Source of the DNA: Nostoc linckia z4 | Lineage (GTDB): Bacteria; Cyanobacteriota; Cyanobacteriia; Cyanobacteriales; Nostocaceae | Assembly: GCF_002608075.1 (NCBI RefSeq) | Contig: NZ_LAHA01000029.1 | Coordinates: 18,533-82,532, forward strand | Reading direction: 5' to 3' | DNA length: 64,000 nucleotides | Part shown: positions 61,660 to 64,000 of the stretch, one piece after another | How the letters are laid out: every line of letters begins with the position of its first letter | Position numbering within the stretch: the first letter of the stretch is position 1 | Notes under the pieces: model-generated | The model's input: only the letters and a program-made list of their open reading frames with translations | Database searches by the model: none | Told to the model about the DNA's origin: nothing | Made by a program: the position numbers and the translations under genes

Positions 61660-61700
61660 AATGAATAATTTCCGGATCCCGCAGCCAAAGAATCGAGCAT

Positions 61701-62159
61701 CTACAACGACTCTAAGTAGCTCAGAAGGTCTGCCATTTCTTGGGCACTAGGCTGGAACTTGGGCATTGGAGGCGTATCGCCACTAATGACTTGGTGAATC
61801 AGTCCATACCGAGACTTGTGCTTGGATACAGCTTGCAAACTAGGCCCTACTCGCCCATCTGCCTCCAAGCCATGACAACCAGCACAATTGATTTGAAAGA
61901 TAGCGTGTCCTTGAATTGGGTTTCCTGTTAAGGATAGAACGCTCTTGACATACGGATCGGAGGCTTGAACCAAGTGAACGCCAAAAAAGCCCAAGGGCAC
62001 TGCTAACAGAACGACCAGCACCAATAAAATAATGCGCTGAATCAAAATTTCGGGTTTGGTAATCTGATTATCCAAAAGGTTTGCTGTGAAAGTTATAGGT
62101 GTGCTAAAAAAGTTTTCATTTCCTACACATAGCTTAAAAGTTCTTGATTGTGTCTGCAA
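61701..62159 (-). CDS. cytM: Cytochrome c, probable cytochrome cM
   Basis: A c-type cytochrome with one uncleaved N-terminal membrane anchor (IILLVLVVLLAVPLGFFGVHLV) and the CxxCH heme motif NCAGCHG in the lumen or periplasm. The distal methionine is in TPPMPKFQPSAQEMADLLSYLESL. Cytochrome cM is a low-abundance electron carrier implicated in respiration and stress. The annotated frame starts at 62159, but the family-like N-terminus (DNQITKPEIL) begins at a possible TTG at 62075; the first 28 residues look unconserved. The divergent petG gene lies 127 bp upstream. Confidence 0.8.
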   Translation of the reverse strand: MQTQSRTFKLCVGNENFFSTPITFTANLLDNQITKPEILIQRIILLVLVVLLAVPLGFFGVHLVQASDPYVKSVLSLTGNPIQGHAIFQINCAGCHGLEADGRVGPSLQAVSKHKSRYGLIHQVISGDTPPMPKFQPSAQEMADLLSYLESL

Positions 62160-62286
62160 GCACAGAAGACTATTTTAATCTGGATAGCCCTCCTGAGAAA
62201 AGACTCTAGCGCAGAGGATTCATACCAAATTTGGTAAAATCAAAAACGGGAAACAAATATTGAATAACTGCAAAAAGGAACTTACA

Positions 62287-62400
62287 GTGATTGAACCCCT
62301 GCTCTCAGGCATTGTCCTTGGTCTAGTTTTCGTCACCCTTGGCGGACTATTTTACGCTGCATATAAACAATACAAGCGACCCAACCAGCTGGGAGGGTGA
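62287..62400 (+). CDS. petG: Cytochrome b6f complex subunit PetG
   Basis: A 37-residue single-helix protein starting at GTG: IEPLLSGIVLGLVFVTLG is followed by GLFYAAYKQYKRPNQLGG, nearly identical to PetG of other cyanobacteria. It is essential for assembly and stability of the cytochrome b6f complex in the thylakoid membrane. The ATG-less start explains why it is easily missed. It is divergent from cytM (127 bp) and convergent with rsmD. Confidence 0.95.
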   Translation: MIEPLLSGIVLGLVFVTLGGLFYAAYKQYKRPNQLGG

Positions 62401-62439
62401 GGATTGTTGACTGTTGACTGTTGACTGGGGACTGGAAAA

Positions 62440-63096
62440 TCAGGATTTATTCTTATTGTCTCTTTGAAGTTCTGATCGCTGGCTGCCGGCGCTCAGACTT
62501 CTCCCCTTGTCTTCCTCATCTCCCCTTGTCTCCCTCATCTCCCCATCTCCCCATCTCCTAATTCTGTAAAAAGTAAGTGATGTGTTGCCGTAAGCTTTCT
62601 CGCGGCAAATTTCCCAAGCGGGAATCTCTGGGGATGTCCAATCTTGTGAAGCGTGTTCCACTGCAATTTCACCGCTAGGATCTAAAAGTTGATGCTGGGC
62701 GATCGCTACTAAAACCGGCTCATACAACCCACTGGCATAAGGTGGATCGAAGTAAATCCGATGGAATTGCTTGCCTGATAACGTTTTTAACTGCCCAATA
62801 ACATCTCCGCGCACTACCCGAAATTCTTGTTCGGCATTAGCTAAGAGCTGCCAATTTTGTTGAATAATGGCACAGGCTCGGCTTGATTTTTCTATTCCCA
62901 CTGCTAAGGCGGCTCCTCTACACAAAGCCTCTGCACCCATTGAACCATTACCAGCGCACAAATCTAGCCAGTGGCAACCTGCAATTTTTCCCTGCCAAAT
63001 ATTAAAGACTGCTTCCCTAACTCTAGCACTAGTAGGTCTAGTCTCTTTGCCTGGTAAAGTTTTTAGCTGGCGATTTCCGTAAATTCTCAGACTCAT
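62440..63096 (-). CDS. rsmD: 16S rRNA (guanine(966)-N(2))-methyltransferase RsmD
   Basis: 218 residues from MSLRIYGNRQLKTLPGKETRPTSARVREAVFN at 63096; the upstream part of the frame is GGGCATT-type repeat. It has the SAM-binding motif LDLCAGNGSMGAEALCRGA and the catalytic DPPY motif of N2-guanine methyltransferases (IYFDPPYASG). The last 39 residues (RRWGDGEMRETRGDEEDKG and on) are encoded by GATGGGGAGA-type repeat sequence and lie beyond the usual family end, so a repeat has read into the gene. Confidence 0.92.
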   Translation of the reverse strand: MSLRIYGNRQLKTLPGKETRPTSARVREAVFNIWQGKIAGCHWLDLCAGNGSMGAEALCRGAALAVGIEKSSRACAIIQQNWQLLANAEQEFRVVRGDVIGQLKTLSGKQFHRIYFDPPYASGLYEPVLVAIAQHQLLDPSGEIAVEHASQDWTSPEIPAWEICREKAYGNTSLTFYRIRRWGDGEMRETRGDEEDKGRSLSAGSQRSELQRDNKNKS

Positions 63097-63209
63097 GAGG
63101 ATGGGGCATTGGGCATCGAGCATTGGGCATTATATTGATGGTCAATGGCCATTTTGATTTATTCACAAATGACTAATGACTAATGACTAATGACTCAGGA
63201 CAAAAATAA

Positions 63210-63845
63210 TTATGCAGGAATTTTTTCCCGTACTTGAGCAACAAAATTAGACAGGATTTGCAATCCGATATTAGAAGATTTTTCTGGATGAAATTGGACA
63301 GCCATCAGGTTTTCGCGGGCAATGGCAGCTGTTACAGTTTGAGTACCGTGGGTGACGGTTGCTGCACGAATTTCCTCTTCTATTGGATCGACATAGTAGG
63401 AATGAACAAAATACACCCAAGGATTTGAGGGTAAATGCTCCCACAAAAGACTTTTTGGTTGAGTCACTTGCAGTTGATTCCAACCCATGTGAGGAATAGT
63501 AATATCTGTTTCCGGGCGAAACCGCCGTACTTTTCCTTTGATAATTCCCAGTCCTGGTTGGATACCTTCTGCACTTGATTCAAAAAGAATTTGCAATCCC
63601 AAACAGATACCTAAAAAAGGTTTGCCAGATGCGATCGCATCTTTGATCGGTTGTTCTAAACCACGCGATCTTAAATGTTGTACTGCGGGATCGAATGCTC
63701 CCACTCCCGGCAAAACTATTGCATCTGCATGTTCTAATTCCTTTGGAGAATAAGTAACATTAGGAGTTGCCCCGGCTTTTTCCAAACCTTTGCAGACTGA
63801 GTGCAAATTTCCCATCTCATAGTCTACGACCGCAATCACTGGCAT
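63210..63845 (-). CDS. hisH: Imidazole glycerol phosphate synthase subunit HisH
   Basis: A 211-residue glutamine amidotransferase that supplies ammonia to HisF in histidine (and AICAR) synthesis. The nucleophile Cys is in FLGICLGLQILFESS, the catalytic His-Glu in VQFHPEKSS, and the oxyanion region in VLPGVGAFDPAV. Length and ends match the family. It is leftward, upstream of rsmD with an 113-bp gap of repeats, and starts at 63845. Confidence 0.95.
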   Translation of the reverse strand: MPVIAVVDYEMGNLHSVCKGLEKAGATPNVTYSPKELEHADAIVLPGVGAFDPAVQHLRSRGLEQPIKDAIASGKPFLGICLGLQILFESSAEGIQPGLGIIKGKVRRFRPETDITIPHMGWNQLQVTQPKSLLWEHLPSNPWVYFVHSYYVDPIEEEIRAATVTHGTQTVTAAIARENLMAVQFHPEKSSNIGLQILSNFVAQVREKIPA

Positions 63846-63921
63846 TTACCTGCTCCTTGTAAAATTATTATGGAGGGTTTTTCTATTCTAAATAATATTC
63901 CTATTGTAAATAATATTTGTT

Positions 63922-64000
63922 ATGCAGAAAAGAATTCTATTAACTTCTTTTGACACTTGGCTGACGGATCAACAATCAAATTCATCTGATGATTTATTAA
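63922..64000 (+). CDS. Peptidase C15 (pyrrolidone-carboxypeptidase-like), partial
   Basis: The first 26 codons of a rightward gene cut by the window edge. The N-terminus MQKRILLTSFDTWLTDQQSN matches the start of cyanobacterial peptidase C15 family proteins, in which LLTSFD.W replaces the LVTGFxPF of typical pyroglutamyl peptidases. Catalytic residues are outside the window. It is divergent from hisH, with 76 bp between. Confidence 0.6.
   Translation, partial: MQKRILLTSFDTWLTDQQSNSSDDLL

Larger units (their letters stand above)
61231..61700. promoter_or_regulatory. Intergenic region with two hairpins
   Basis: 470 bases without a gene. It holds the GTTGACTGTTGATTG/ATCAACAGTCAACA repeat at about 61383-61436, a hairpin at 61544-61589 and a terminator at 61627-61659. 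The region next to the isomerase gene (61231-61380) should contain its promoter. Confidence 0.5.

Noticed and set aside
62600..63110. 71-residue rightward frame within rsmD
   Set aside because: Antisense shadow of a well conserved methyltransferase gene.

Overview
The window looks like chromosomal DNA of a filamentous, heterocyst-forming cyanobacterium (Nostocales: Nostoc, Calothrix, Tolypothrix, Scytonema or a relative). The signs are abundant HIP1 octamers (GCGATCGC), many short tandem 7-8 bp repeats between genes, cyanobacterial genes (petG, cytM, ho1, DUF928, DUF1822, CHASE2/CHAT), a hormogonium-polysaccharide-like cluster and an alternative (ARTO/Cox3-type) terminal oxidase operon. I identified no tRNA, rRNA or CRISPR array. 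|| Layout. 1-4.6 kb: the 5' part of a STAND-like AAA protein running off the left edge, a Uma2 nuclease-fold protein, a 1-Cys peroxiredoxin and a membrane protein. 4.6-13 kb: a leftward exopolysaccharide block (four glycosyltransferases and an HpsL/O-antigen-ligase-like membrane protein, probably hpsP-O-N-M-L) followed by glmM. 13.9-25 kb: heme oxygenase, a TPR protein, mutS2, a Ser/Thr kinase with TPRs, a catalytically degenerate rhomboid, a receiver protein, a tiny zinc-ribbon protein and a GTPase. 25-29.8 kb: an RTX-type calcium-binding protein and small exported or membrane proteins. 29.9-40.6 kb: a leftward cluster of a sigma-like factor, DUF1822, CHAT-CHASE2, DUF928, TPR-CHAT protease and a Tat-exported caspase-like protease, ending in a strong terminator. 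40.9-44.3 kb: DUF2237, a hybrid histidine kinase and a CheB-type methylesterase. 45.0-51.6 kb: the terminal oxidase operon (two DUF2231 genes, coxB, coxA, coxC). 51.8-64 kb: housekeeping and signalling genes, with petG-cytM-rsmD-hisH at the right end and the first codons of a peptidase C15 gene at the edge. || The main discovery is that coxA of the oxidase operon is split in two by a 1,825-bp element flanked by perfect 8-bp direct repeats (CACCATAT at 48358 and 50183). The element carries one gene, a XisA/XisC-like tyrosine recombinase on the opposite strand. Recombination between the repeats restores a continuous 553-codon coxA frame exactly, and the repeat lies on the codons of the two adjacent copper-B histidines. 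CoxB lacks the Cu-A ligands, as expected of a heterocyst-type quinol oxidase (ARTO/Cox3). The simplest reading is a very small developmentally excised element, analogous to the nifD, fdxN and hupL elements, that controls an oxygen-consuming oxidase needed in heterocysts. || The second system worth attention is the sigma-like/DUF1822/CHAT-CHASE2/DUF928/CHAT/caspase cluster, which joins a dedicated transcription factor to three separate caspase-superfamily domains. A perfect 18-bp-arm palindrome sits in its upstream divergent control region.
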